Of a DNA stretch of 64,000 nt, positions 20,353-27,797 are shown piece by piece. The DNA comes from Pseudomonadota bacterium. Lineage in GTDB: Bacteria; Pseudomonadota; Gammaproteobacteria; Burkholderiales; Burkholderiaceae_C. Both the position numbers and the translations under genes were made by a program. The DNA lies in assembly GCA_029779845.1 (NCBI GenBank), contig JAKOZT010000033.1:1-64000 (forward strand). Reading direction: 5' to 3'. Every line of letters starts with the position of its first letter. Position 1 is the stretch's first letter. Below the pieces are notes generated by a model, which was not told where the DNA came from, made no database searches, and worked only from the letters and a program-made list of their open reading frames with translations.

Positions 20353-21128
20353 ACTTCCTCGCCGTCATCGGCGCGCGCTCGCTGCGCGTGCTGCGCAACT
20401 TCGGCCACGCCGCGTTCTTCGCGCTCGACCTGGTGCGCGCGCTGCCGCTGTCGCTGCGCCGCTTCGGCCTCGTGGTCACGCAGATCCACGCGGTGGGCAA
20501 CCTCTCGCTGGTGATCATCCTGTCGTCGGGGCTGGCGGTGGGCTTCGTGCTCGCGCTGCAGATGTATTACGCGCTGGTCACCTACGGCGCCACCGAGTCG
20601 CTCGGCCTGATCGTCAACCTCGCGCTGGTGCGCGAGCTCGGGCCGGTGGTTACCGCGCTGCTGTTCGCCGGCCGCGCCGGCACCTCGCTGACCGCCGAGA
20701 TCGGCCTGATGAAGGCCGGCGAGCAGCTCGCCGCGATGGAGATGATGGCCATCGACCCGAAGGAGCGCGTGATGGGCCCGCGCTTCATCGCCGGCATCGT
20801 CTCGATGCCGATCCTCGCGATCCTGTTCTCGGCGATCGGCATCCTCGGCGCGTACGTGGTCGCGGTGCTGCTGATCGGCGTGGACGCGGGCAACTTCTGG
20901 TCCATCATGCAGGCCAAGGTCGACGTCTGGCGCGACGTCGGCAACGGCATCGTCAAGAGCGCGGTGTTCGGCGTGATCTGCACCTTCGTCGCGCTCTACC
21001 AGGGCCACGAGACCGACGCGACCCCCGAGGGCGTGGCCTACGCGACCACGCGCACCGTGGTGATCTCGTCGCTGGCGGTGCTGGGCATGGACTTCATCCT
21101 CACGGCGCTGATGTTCTCGACGCCGTAG
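20349..21128 (+). CDS. mlaE: Phospholipid ABC transporter permease MlaE
   Basis: An integral inner-membrane permease of 259 residues with the MlaE/TTG2B family hallmarks: LARELGPVVTALLFAGR-like sequence near residues 95-112, TAEIGLMKAGEQLAAMEMMAIDP and several transmembrane helices. It pairs with MlaF on the cytoplasmic side and MlaD on the periplasmic side. Translation is coupled to mlaF. Confidence 0.96.
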   Translation: MNFLAVIGARSLRVLRNFGHAAFFALDLVRALPLSLRRFGLVVTQIHAVGNLSLVIILSSGLAVGFVLALQMYYALVTYGATESLGLIVNLALVRELGPVVTALLFAGRAGTSLTAEIGLMKAGEQLAAMEMMAIDPKERVMGPRFIAGIVSMPILAILFSAIGILGAYVVAVLLIGVDAGNFWSIMQAKVDVWRDVGNGIVKSAVFGVICTFVALYQGHETDATPEGVAYATTRTVVISSLAVLGMDFILTALMFSTP

Positions 21129-21146
21129 TCGGAAAGGGAATCAAAG

Positions 21147-21629
21147 ATGGGCAAGAAGGGCATCGAAACCCTGGTCGGACTGTTCGTGCTGCTGGGCATC
21201 CTCGGCCTGGCATTCCTGGCGCTGAAGGCGGCCAACCTGACCAGCTTCGGCGGCGGCGACACCTATTCGCTGACCGCCAAGTTCGACAACATCGGCGGCC
21301 TCAAGCCGCGCGCCGCGGTGCGCAGCGCCGGCGTGACGGTGGGCCGCGTCGCCTCGATCACGCTGGACGCCAAGACCTACCAGGGCGTGGTGAAGCTGGA
21401 GATCGACAAGAACGTGCAGTTCCCGAAGGACTCGCAGGCGCGCATCCTCACCGCCGGACTGCTGGGCGACCAGTACATCGGCCTGGAGCCGGGCGCCGAC
21501 GAGAAGAACCTCGCCGCCGGCGACAACATCACGCAGACGCAGTCGGCGGTGGTGCTGGAAAGCCTGATCAGCCAGTTCCTCTTCAACAAGGCCGCCGACG
21601 CCGGCGGCGACGCGGGGGCGAAGAAGTGA
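21147..21629 (+). CDS. mlaD: Phospholipid-binding MCE protein MlaD
   Basis: A 160-residue MCE-domain protein anchored by one N-terminal transmembrane helix (VGLFVLLGILGLAFLALKAA). The MCE domain spans about residues 40-120, with the conserved FDNIGGLKPRAAVRSAGVTVGRV. In known systems MlaD forms a hexameric ring on MlaFE through which lipids pass. A GGAA ribosome-binding site precedes the ATG, and its TGA overlaps the mlaA GTG. Confidence 0.95.
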   Translation: MGKKGIETLVGLFVLLGILGLAFLALKAANLTSFGGGDTYSLTAKFDNIGGLKPRAAVRSAGVTVGRVASITLDAKTYQGVVKLEIDKNVQFPKDSQARILTAGLLGDQYIGLEPGADEKNLAAGDNITQTQSAVVLESLISQFLFNKAADAGGDAGAKK

Positions 21630-22408
21630 GACCGCGCCTGGCCGCGTTCGCGCCGTTGATGCTCGCCGCGCCGCTGCTGGCCGGCTGCGCGACGACGCTG
21701 AACGACGTGCGCGGCGGGCCGGGCGCGAAGCTCGACCCGTGGGAGAACTGGAACCGCAAGGTCTTCGCCTTCAACGAGGCGCTCGACGAGAAGGTGCTGA
21801 AGCCGGTCGCGACGGCCTACTCGAACATCGTTCCCGAACTGGTGCGGCGCGGCGTCGACAACTTCTTCGGCAACTTCGCCGATGCCTGGTCGGCGGTGAA
21901 CAACTTCCTGCAGGGCAAGGGCCAGGCGGGCATCTACGACGTGATGCGCGTGGGCACCAACACCGTGTTCGGCCTGGGCGGCGTGCTCGACGTGGCCACC
22001 GAGGTGGGCCTGGAGAAGACCCGCGAAGACTTCGGCCAGACGCTCGGCGTGTGGGGCATGGGCACCGGCGCCTACATCGTCTGGCCGGTGTTCGGCCCGT
22101 CGAGCGTGCGCGACTCGATCGGATTGCCGATGGACATCGCGGCCTCGCCGGCGACGGTGATCAACGACGGCGCGGCGCGCTACAGCCTCTCGGCGCTGCG
22201 GCTCGTCAACACGCGCGCCAACCTGCTCGGCGCGACGCGCGTGCTCGACGACATCGCGCTGGACAAGTACACGTTCGTGCGCGACGTCTACCTGCAGCGC
22301 CGGCGCAGCCTGGTGTTCGACGGCGACGAGCCCTCGCCGCCGCCGGAGGATCCGACCGCCGGGGACGAGGCGGAAGCCCCGGCCCCCGCCGCCTCGGCGC
22401 CGAAGTGA
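21626..22408 (+). CDS. mlaA: Outer-membrane lipoprotein MlaA (VacJ)
   Basis: A 260-residue lipoprotein that removes misplaced phospholipids from the outer leaflet and hands them to MlaC. The lipobox is LLAGC (Cys near residue 17). The VacJ core follows: DPWENWNRKVFAFNEALDE, then FGQTLGVWGMGTGAYIVWP and GPSSVRD. The start is GTG at 21626, overlapping mlaD. Unlike E. coli, where mlaA is unlinked, it is inside the mla operon here, as is normal in betaproteobacteria. The C-terminal tail is acidic and proline-rich. Confidence 0.94.
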   Translation: MRPRLAAFAPLMLAAPLLAGCATTLNDVRGGPGAKLDPWENWNRKVFAFNEALDEKVLKPVATAYSNIVPELVRRGVDNFFGNFADAWSAVNNFLQGKGQAGIYDVMRVGTNTVFGLGGVLDVATEVGLEKTREDFGQTLGVWGMGTGAYIVWPVFGPSSVRDSIGLPMDIAASPATVINDGAARYSLSALRLVNTRANLLGATRVLDDIALDKYTFVRDVYLQRRRSLVFDGDEPSPPPEDPTAGDEAEAPAPAASAPK

Positions 22409-22516
22409 ACCGCGCCATGTTGCGAGACGTTAACGGACGCGAACGCAGTGAACCTCGCCGCCCGGCCCGACTCTGAGCAGCGGTGCCTTGCGAGGCGCCC
22501 AAGAAAGGAATCATCC

Positions 22517-23167
22517 ATGCTCTCGACGATGCGAATCACCTCCTGGCTGGCCGCCTCCGCGCTGGCGCTCGGCCTCGGTGTGGCCCAGGCCGCCGATGCC
22601 GCCAAGGCGCCCGACCAGCTGATCAAGGAGGTGTCGACCGACGTGCTCGACACCATCAAGGCCGACAAGGCGATCCAGGCCGGCGACGTGGGCAGGATCA
22701 CCGCGCTGGTCGACGCCAAGGTCATGCCGCACGTGAACTTCCAGCGCATGACGGCCTCGGCCGTCGGTCGCTACTGGCGCGAGGCCACGCCCGAGCAGCG
22801 CAAGCGCCTGCAGGAGGAGTTCAAGGTGCTGCTGGTGCGCACGTATTCGGGCGCCTTGTCGCAGGTGAAGGACCAGAGCGTGCAGCTCAAGCCGATGCGC
22901 GCGAATCCGGACGACAAGGACGTCGTGGTGCGCACCGAGGTGCGCGGCAAGGGCGACCCGATCCAGCTCGACTACCGCCTCGAAAAGAAGGACGACGGCT
23001 GGAAGATCTACGACGTCAACGTGCTCGGCGTGTGGCTGGTGCAGAACTACACCAGCAGCTTCGCGCAGGAGATCGGCGCCAACGGCATCGACGGCCTGAT
23101 CGCCAAGCTGGCCGAGCGCAACAAGGGCGCCGCGGGCAACGGCGGCGCCAACGGCACCAAGTCGTAA
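22517..23167 (+). CDS. mlaC: Periplasmic phospholipid shuttle MlaC
   Basis: A 216-residue periplasmic carrier that ferries phospholipid between MlaA and MlaFEDB. The signal peptide covers residues 1-26 (ITSWLAASALALGLGVAQAA). The Tol-Tol-Ttg2 fold follows, with FQRMTASAVGRYWREATPEQRKRL and VLGVWLVQNYTSSFAQEI segments typical of the family. AAAGGA lies 6 nt before ATG 22517. A 108-nt gap separates it from mlaA. Confidence 0.94.
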   Translation: MLSTMRITSWLAASALALGLGVAQAADAAKAPDQLIKEVSTDVLDTIKADKAIQAGDVGRITALVDAKVMPHVNFQRMTASAVGRYWREATPEQRKRLQEEFKVLLVRTYSGALSQVKDQSVQLKPMRANPDDKDVVVRTEVRGKGDPIQLDYRLEKKDDGWKIYDVNVLGVWLVQNYTSSFAQEIGANGIDGLIAKLAERNKGAAGNGGANGTKS

Positions 23168-23186
23168 GGCCGTAAGGCGCGAGGCG

Positions 23187-23480
23187 ATGCTGCTGCTGCC
23201 GGCCACCATCACGCTGCGCGAAGCGCGCGACACGCTGCGCCTGCTCGCGCAGGCCTTGCAGGGCGAGCGCGACGGCGAGGTGGTCGTCGACGCCTCGCCG
23301 CTGCAGCAGTTCGATACCTCGGCGCTGGCGGTGCTGCTCGAATGCCGCCGGCTCGCACAGGCCGCGGGCCGGCCGTTCCGCATCAGCCACGCGCCCGACA
23401 AGCTCGGCGCGCTGGCCGCGCTCTACGGCGTCGACGAACTGCTCATCGCGCCGAAGCCGGTGCCCCAAGCCGCCGCCTGA
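23187..23480 (+). CDS. mlaB: STAS-domain protein MlaB
   Basis: A 97-residue STAS-domain protein, the cytoplasmic partner that stabilises MlaF in the MlaFEDB complex. The key loop reads QFDTSALAVLLECRRLA (residues 38-54), with the serine/threonine at the position important in MlaB and other STAS proteins. It is the last gene of the operon. Its 3' end overlaps the 3' end of the converging msrQ gene by 38 bp. Confidence 0.88.
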   Translation: MLLLPATITLREARDTLRLLAQALQGERDGEVVVDASPLQQFDTSALAVLLECRRLAQAAGRPFRISHAPDKLGALAALYGVDELLIAPKPVPQAAA

Positions 23481-24063
23481 GCCGCCAGCCGAGCAGCGCC
23501 GCGACGATCGCGGCGTACACCGCCACCTCGGCGAAGTCGTTCTTGCCGGCGCGCATCCAGAAGAAGTGCAGGATCGCCAGCAGCGCGATCGCGTAGACGA
23601 GGCGGTGCAAGGCCTGCCAGCGCGCCGCGCCGAGCGCGCGGATCGCGCGGTTGAACGAGGTCGCCGCCAGCGGCAGCATCAGCAGCAGCGCGAGGAAGCC
23701 CACCAGCGCGAACGGGCGCTTGGGGATGTCCTTGGCGATCGTCGCCGCGTCCAGGCCCATGTCGAGCCAGGCATAGGCGAGGAAGTGCAGCAGCGCGTAG
23801 AAGAAGGTGGCCAGGCCCAGCATGCGCCGAAAGCGCGCCAGCGCCGGCTGCCCGGTCATCACGCGCAGCGGCGTCACGGCGAGCGTGAGGCACAGGAAAC
23901 GCAGCGTCCAGTCGCCCGTCGAGCGGATCAAGGCCTCGGCCGGGTTCGCGCCCAGCCGGTCGGCGGCCGCGGCGTAGAACAGCCACGCGAAGGGCAGCAG
24001 GCAGGCGGCGAACTGCAGCGGCTTGGCGGCCGGGTGCAGCAGCGGATGGCGCGTCGCCGCCAC
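23443..24063 (-). CDS. msrQ: Heme-binding membrane subunit of the MsrPQ system
   Basis: A 206-residue six-helix membrane protein of the ferric-reductase-like family (YedZ). It passes electrons from the quinone pool to periplasmic MsrP. Conserved heme-ligand histidines are visible in FFYALLHFLAY (near residue 93), RLVYAIALLAILHFFW (near 160) and RWQALHRLVY. I chose the GTG at 24063, which starts 2 nt after the msrP stop; a CTG two codons earlier overlapping that stop is the alternative. The 3' end overlaps mlaB in the opposite direction. Confidence 0.9.
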   Translation of the reverse strand: MAATRHPLLHPAAKPLQFAACLLPFAWLFYAAAADRLGANPAEALIRSTGDWTLRFLCLTLAVTPLRVMTGQPALARFRRMLGLATFFYALLHFLAYAWLDMGLDAATIAKDIPKRPFALVGFLALLLMLPLAATSFNRAIRALGAARWQALHRLVYAIALLAILHFFWMRAGKNDFAEVAVYAAIVAALLGWRLRRRLGAPASAR

Positions 24064-24065
24064 CG

Positions 24066-25031
24066 TCAGAAGAATTTCTTCAGGTCCATGCCGGCGTAGA
24101 GCTGCCCGACCTGGGCCTCGTAGCCGTTGAACATCAGCGTGGGGCGCTTCTTCTGGAACAGGCCATCCTCGCCGATGCGGCGTTCGGTGGCCTGGCTCCA
24201 GCGCGGGTGGTCGACGTTCGGATTGACGTTCGAGTAGAAGCCGTATTCGTCGGGGCCGGCCTTCATCCACGCGGTGCGCGGCTCGCGCTCGACGAAGCGG
24301 ATCTTCACGAGCGACTTGCCGCTCTTGAAGCCGTACTTCCACGGCACCACCAGGCGCAGCGGCGCGCCGTTCTGGTTCGGCAGCAGCTCGCCGTACAGGC
24401 CGAAAGCCAGCAGCGTCAGCGGCTGCATCGCCTCGTCCAGGCGCAGGCCTTCGACGTAGGGCCAGTCGAGCACGCCCGAACGCACGCCGCCCATGTGCTC
24501 GCGGTCGGCCAGGGTGACGAACTCGAGATACTTCGCGTTGCCGGTCGGCTCGACGCGCCGGATCAGTTCGGCCAGCGAGTACCCGACCCACGGGATCACC
24601 ATCGACCAGCCCTCGACGCAGCGCAGCCGGTAGATGCGCTCTTCCATCGGGGCGAGTTTCAGCAGCTCGTCGAGGTCGAATACCTTGGGCTTCTTCACCT
24701 CGCCCTCGACGGCCACCGTCCACGGCCGTGTCTTCATCGCGCCGGCGGCGTTGGCCGGCGCCGACTTGCTGGTGCCGAACTCGTAGAAGTTGTTGTAGCT
24801 GGTGATGTCGGCGTAGGCGGTGGGCTTTTCCATCGTCAGCGCGCCGGCCACCGCGCTGCGCGCGCCCGTCAGCGCGGCCAGCTTGCCGGGCCGCGGGGCC
24901 TGTGCCAGCGCGTCGCGCGCCGCCCAGCCGGCCAGCGCCATGCCGGCGGCGCCCGCGGCCATCTGCCGCAGCAGCGCGCGCCGGCCTTCGTAGACGGCGC
25001 GCGGGGTGATCTCGCTGGCGGGGAGTGTCAT
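24066..25031 (-). CDS. msrP: Periplasmic methionine-sulfoxide reductase, catalytic subunit
   Basis: A molybdopterin enzyme (formerly YedY) of 321 residues that repairs oxidised methionines in periplasmic proteins. A Tat signal is present at the N-terminus ([21 protein letters not shown], twin arginines at residues 17-18). The molybdenum-ligand cysteine is in [15 protein letters not shown] (about residue 150). The sulfite-oxidase-like fold continues to the conserved [22 protein letters not shown] C-terminus. It is coupled to msrQ. Confidence 0.95.
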   Translation of the reverse strand: MTLPASEITPRAVYEGRRALLRQMAAGAAGMALAGWAARDALAQAPRPGKLAALTGARSAVAGALTMEKPTAYADITSYNNFYEFGTSKSAPANAAGAMKTRPWTVAVEGEVKKPKVFDLDELLKLAPMEERIYRLRCVEGWSMVIPWVGYSLAELIRRVEPTGNAKYLEFVTLADREHMGGVRSGVLDWPYVEGLRLDEAMQPLTLLAFGLYGELLPNQNGAPLRLVVPWKYGFKSGKSLVKIRFVEREPRTAWMKAGPDEYGFYSNVNPNVDHPRWSQATERRIGEDGLFQKKRPTLMFNGYEAQVGQLYAGMDLKKFF

Positions 25032-25038
25032 CGCGGCC

Positions 25039-25377
25039 TCAGATCACGTCGCCGAAGTCGGTCGGCTGGTCGAACAGGCGCAGCGAGCTTTTCGAGACGC
25101 GCTCGCGGAAGCTCTTGCGCGCGAACAGCTTGGCCTGTGCCTGCTCCGGCAGGTCGGTGATGTTGATGAGGTTCTTGACGATCAGCGTGTCGATCACGTC
25201 CTCGATCACGCGCACGAAGTCGGCGTCGAGGCGGTTGAAGTCCTCGCGCGCGGCGCTGTCGTTGCCGACGAAGGCCTGCACGTCGGGGTGGTCGTCGGCG
25301 AGGAACTCGGCATCGTCGACCGCATCGCGGTGCAGGCTGGCGATGCGGCCGTCGGCGTGGCGTCTGGCAAAGGGCAT
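25039..25377 (-). CDS. Small conserved protein often mislabelled tryptophan synthase beta-like
   Basis: A 112-residue soluble protein. Its N-terminus ([12 protein letters not shown]) and the segment [31 protein letters not shown] (about residues 66-96) resemble short betaproteobacterial proteins that databases often call 'tryptophan synthase subunit beta like'; it has no PLP site and is far too short for that enzyme. It lies 7 nt upstream of msrP and 120 nt downstream of cytochrome c4, all on the minus strand, so a redox-related role is possible but unproved. The start is ATG 25377; a longer upstream frame would run through a terminator. Confidence 0.75.
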   Translation of the reverse strand: MPFARRHADGRIASLHRDAVDDAEFLADDHPDVQAFVGNDSAAREDFNRLDADFVRVIEDVIDTLIVKNLINITDLPEQAQAKLFARKSFRERVSKSSLRLFDQPTDFGDVI

Positions 25378-25445
25378 GGCGGGGCCTCTCTGGGGGGGCG
25401 TCGAAAGACTATACGTCGTGGCTGCGCGCGAGGTTACACACGCAT

Positions 25446-25472
25446 GAAAAAGGCCGGCGCGAGGCCGGCCTT
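25446..25472 (-). terminator. Intrinsic terminator after cytochrome c4
   Basis: On the minus strand: AAGGCCGGC, loop CTCGC, GCCGGCCTT, then TTT, giving a 9-bp stem followed by a T-tract. It lies about 26 nt beyond the cytochrome c4 stop. Confidence 0.85.
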
Positions 25473-25497
25473 CGTTCACGCGCGAGGCGCGCCTGCT

Positions 25498-26136
25498 TCA
25501 GTGCAGGCCGGCGATGTAGTCGGCCACGGCCTTGATGTCCGCCTCGGTCATGCCGGCGCTCACGCCCGCCATCTGCGCGCTGTTCTTGCGCGCGCCGTCG
25601 CGGAAGGCGAGCAGCTGCGCCTCGGTATAGGCGGCGTGCTGGCCGGCCAGGCGCGGGTACTGCGACGGGATGCCGGCGCCGGCCGGCCCGTGGCAGCCGG
25701 CGCAGGCCGGCACCTTGCGCTCGGCGATGCCGCCGCGCCAGATCTTCTCGCCCTGCGCCACCGTTGCCTTGTTGCCGGCGAAACCGGGCTTGGCGCTCTT
25801 GGAGGCGAAGAAGGCGGCGACGTTCTTGATGTCGGCCTCGGTGGCCAGCGTGGCGACCATGCCCTGCATCACCGGGTTGGTGCGCTTGCCCGACTTGAAC
25901 TCGTCGAGCTGCTTGGCGAGGTACTCCGGGTGCTGGCCGGCGAGGATGGGGTTGGCCGGCGTGCCACGCGAGCCGTCGAAGGTGTGGCAGGCGCCGCACA
26001 CCGCGGTGGCGGTGGCCTCGCCCTTGGCGAGGTCGGGCTTGGGCGGCGCGGCCGCTTCCGTCGCTGCGGCCGGGAAGGCCAGGGCGGCGGCCAGCAGGCC
26101 GGACATCAGACTGGACAGCAAGGCGGCAGGCTTCAT
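25498..26136 (-). CDS. Diheme cytochrome c4
   Basis: A 212-residue periplasmic electron carrier with two c-type heme domains. The signal peptide ends near residue 26. Heme motifs are CGACH at residues 47-51 and CAGCH at 145-149, and likely axial methionines lie in VMQGM (about 90) and AQMAGV. Cytochrome c4 carries electrons to terminal oxidases. It is divergent from engB, as in many Burkholderiales. The resB-ccsA genes often found directly downstream in that group are not here. Confidence 0.94.
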   Translation of the reverse strand: MKPAALLSSLMSGLLAAALAFPAAATEAAAPPKPDLAKGEATATAVCGACHTFDGSRGTPANPILAGQHPEYLAKQLDEFKSGKRTNPVMQGMVATLATEADIKNVAAFFASKSAKPGFAGNKATVAQGEKIWRGGIAERKVPACAGCHGPAGAGIPSQYPRLAGQHAAYTEAQLLAFRDGARKNSAQMAGVSAGMTEADIKAVADYIAGLH

Positions 26137-26202
26137 GATGGTGGGCTAGGGCGTTGTCTCGTGCAAAACCCGCCGATTTTACAATGGCTGCCAGGACGAC
26201 CT

Positions 26203-26895
26203 ATGGCCGACGATCAACACGATTCCACACCGGCCTCGACGGGCCCCGCTGCCGACGCCAAGTGCGCCCTCGCCTGGACGCACACCGCGCGCTTTCTCAC
26301 CACCGCGAGCCGGCTCGACCAGCTGCCCGCCACCGAGCTGCCCGAGATCGCCTTCGTCGGCCGCTCCAACGCCGGCAAGTCGACCGCGATCAACACGCTG
26401 ACGCAGCAGAAACGCCTGGCCTTCGCGTCCAAGACGCCCGGGCGCACGCAGCACATCAACCTGTTCGAGCTGGGCCCGAAGGACGCGCCCGACGCGCTCT
26501 TCGCCGACCTGCCCGGCTACGGCTACGCCGCGGTGTCGCGCGACGCGAAGCAGCGCTGGCAGCAGGTGATGGCCGACTACCTCGAGGTGCGGCGCAGCCT
26601 CGCCGGCGTGGTGCTGATGGTCGATTCGCGCCTCGGATTCACCGATCTCGACCTGCAACTGCTCGACTTCATCGCGCCGCGCCTGGCCAACGGCTCGGTC
26701 AAGCTCCTGGTGCTGCTGACCAAGGCCGACAAGCTGAACCGGCGCGAGGCCGACCGCGCGCTGGCCGCTTGCCAGCAGACGCTGGGCGCGCTCGGCACCG
26801 AGGCCTCGGACATGGGCATCGCGCTGTTCTCGGCGCTGAACAAGCGCGGCGTCGACGAGGTGGCGGTGCAGTTGCGCGAATGGGTGCAGGCATGA
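26203..26895 (+). CDS. engB: Ribosome biogenesis GTPase EngB (YsxC/YihA)
   Basis: An essential GTPase for 50S subunit assembly. G-motifs: GRSNAGKST (about residues 54-62), the switch region KTPGRTQHIN, DLPGYGYA, and TKADKL near residue 171. The 230 residues include an N-terminal extension of about 30 residues. ATG 26203 is preceded by a TACAAT -10-like element at 26180-26185. Its stop overlaps the hydrolase start by ATGA. Confidence 0.95.
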   Translation: MADDQHDSTPASTGPAADAKCALAWTHTARFLTTASRLDQLPATELPEIAFVGRSNAGKSTAINTLTQQKRLAFASKTPGRTQHINLFELGPKDAPDALFADLPGYGYAAVSRDAKQRWQQVMADYLEVRRSLAGVVLMVDSRLGFTDLDLQLLDFIAPRLANGSVKLLVLLTKADKLNRREADRALAACQQTLGALGTEASDMGIALFSALNKRGVDEVAVQLREWVQA

Positions 26896-27797
26896 ACATC
26901 GAGACCTTCGATCTGGCGCTGCCGCACGGCATCACGCTGAGCTGCCGCGCCGCCGGCACGCCGGGCGCGCCGCTGCTCGTCTTCCTGCACGGCTTTCCGG
27001 AAGGCGCGTTCGTGTGGGACGAGCTGCTCACGCACTTCGCACCACGCTACCGCTGCATCGCGCCCAACCTGCGCGGCTACGAGCGCTCGTCGTCGCCGGC
27101 CGAGGTGGAGGCCTACCGGCCCAAGCACCTCGTCGCCGACATCGCCGCACTGATCGCCGCGCAGGGCGGCCGCGCCGCCGCGCTGGTGGCGCACGACTGG
27201 GGCGGCGCGGTGGCCTGGGCGCTGGCGGCATTGCAGCCGCAGTGCATCGCGCGGCTGGTGATCGTCAACTCGCCGCACCCGGGCACGTTCCTGCGCGAGC
27301 TGCGCGACAACCCGGCGCAGCGCGCGGCCAGCGGCTACATGAACTTCCTGTGCCGGCCGGACGCCGAAGCCTTGCTGGCCGAGAACGACTTCGAGCGCCT
27401 GTGGCCCTTCTTCGAGCGCATGGGCGCGAGCGATCCGGTGCACCCCGGCGGCGGCTGGCTGACGCCATCCGTGCGCGCGCAGTACCGCGAGGTCTGGCGC
27501 CACGGTCTCGCGGGCGGCTGCAACTACTACCGCGCCTCGCCGCTGCGCCCGCCGGCCGGGCCCGACGACGAAACACTCGCCGCGCTGGAGCTGCCCGCGT
27601 CGATGCTGACGGTGAACGTGCCCACGCATGTGCTGTGGGCCGAGGCCGACATCGCGCTGCCGCCGGCCCTGCTCGACGGCCTGGACGCCTTCGTGCCGAA
27701 GTTGTCGATCACGCGCGTGCCGGGCGCGACCCACTGGATCGTGCACGAGCAGCCCGCGCGGGTGGTCGCCGAGATCGAGCGCGCGTTGGCCGCCTGA
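26892..27797 (+). CDS. Alpha/beta-hydrolase, epoxide-hydrolase-like
   Basis: A 301-residue alpha/beta-hydrolase. The oxyanion motif HGFPEGAFVWDE (about residues 32-43) and the nucleophile elbow VAHDWGGAVAW (Asp near residue 100) indicate an aspartate nucleophile, as in epoxide hydrolases and haloalkane dehalogenases. The catalytic base His lies in GATHWIVHEQP near the C-terminus, and a cap domain lies between. The substrate cannot be named. It is translationally coupled to engB, and its stop abuts the stop of the converging patatin gene with no spare base. Confidence 0.87.
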   Translation: MNIETFDLALPHGITLSCRAAGTPGAPLLVFLHGFPEGAFVWDELLTHFAPRYRCIAPNLRGYERSSSPAEVEAYRPKHLVADIAALIAAQGGRAAALVAHDWGGAVAWALAALQPQCIARLVIVNSPHPGTFLRELRDNPAQRAASGYMNFLCRPDAEALLAENDFERLWPFFERMGASDPVHPGGGWLTPSVRAQYREVWRHGLAGGCNYYRASPLRPPAGPDDETLAALELPASMLTVNVPTHVLWAEADIALPPALLDGLDAFVPKLSITRVPGATHWIVHEQPARVVAEIERALAA

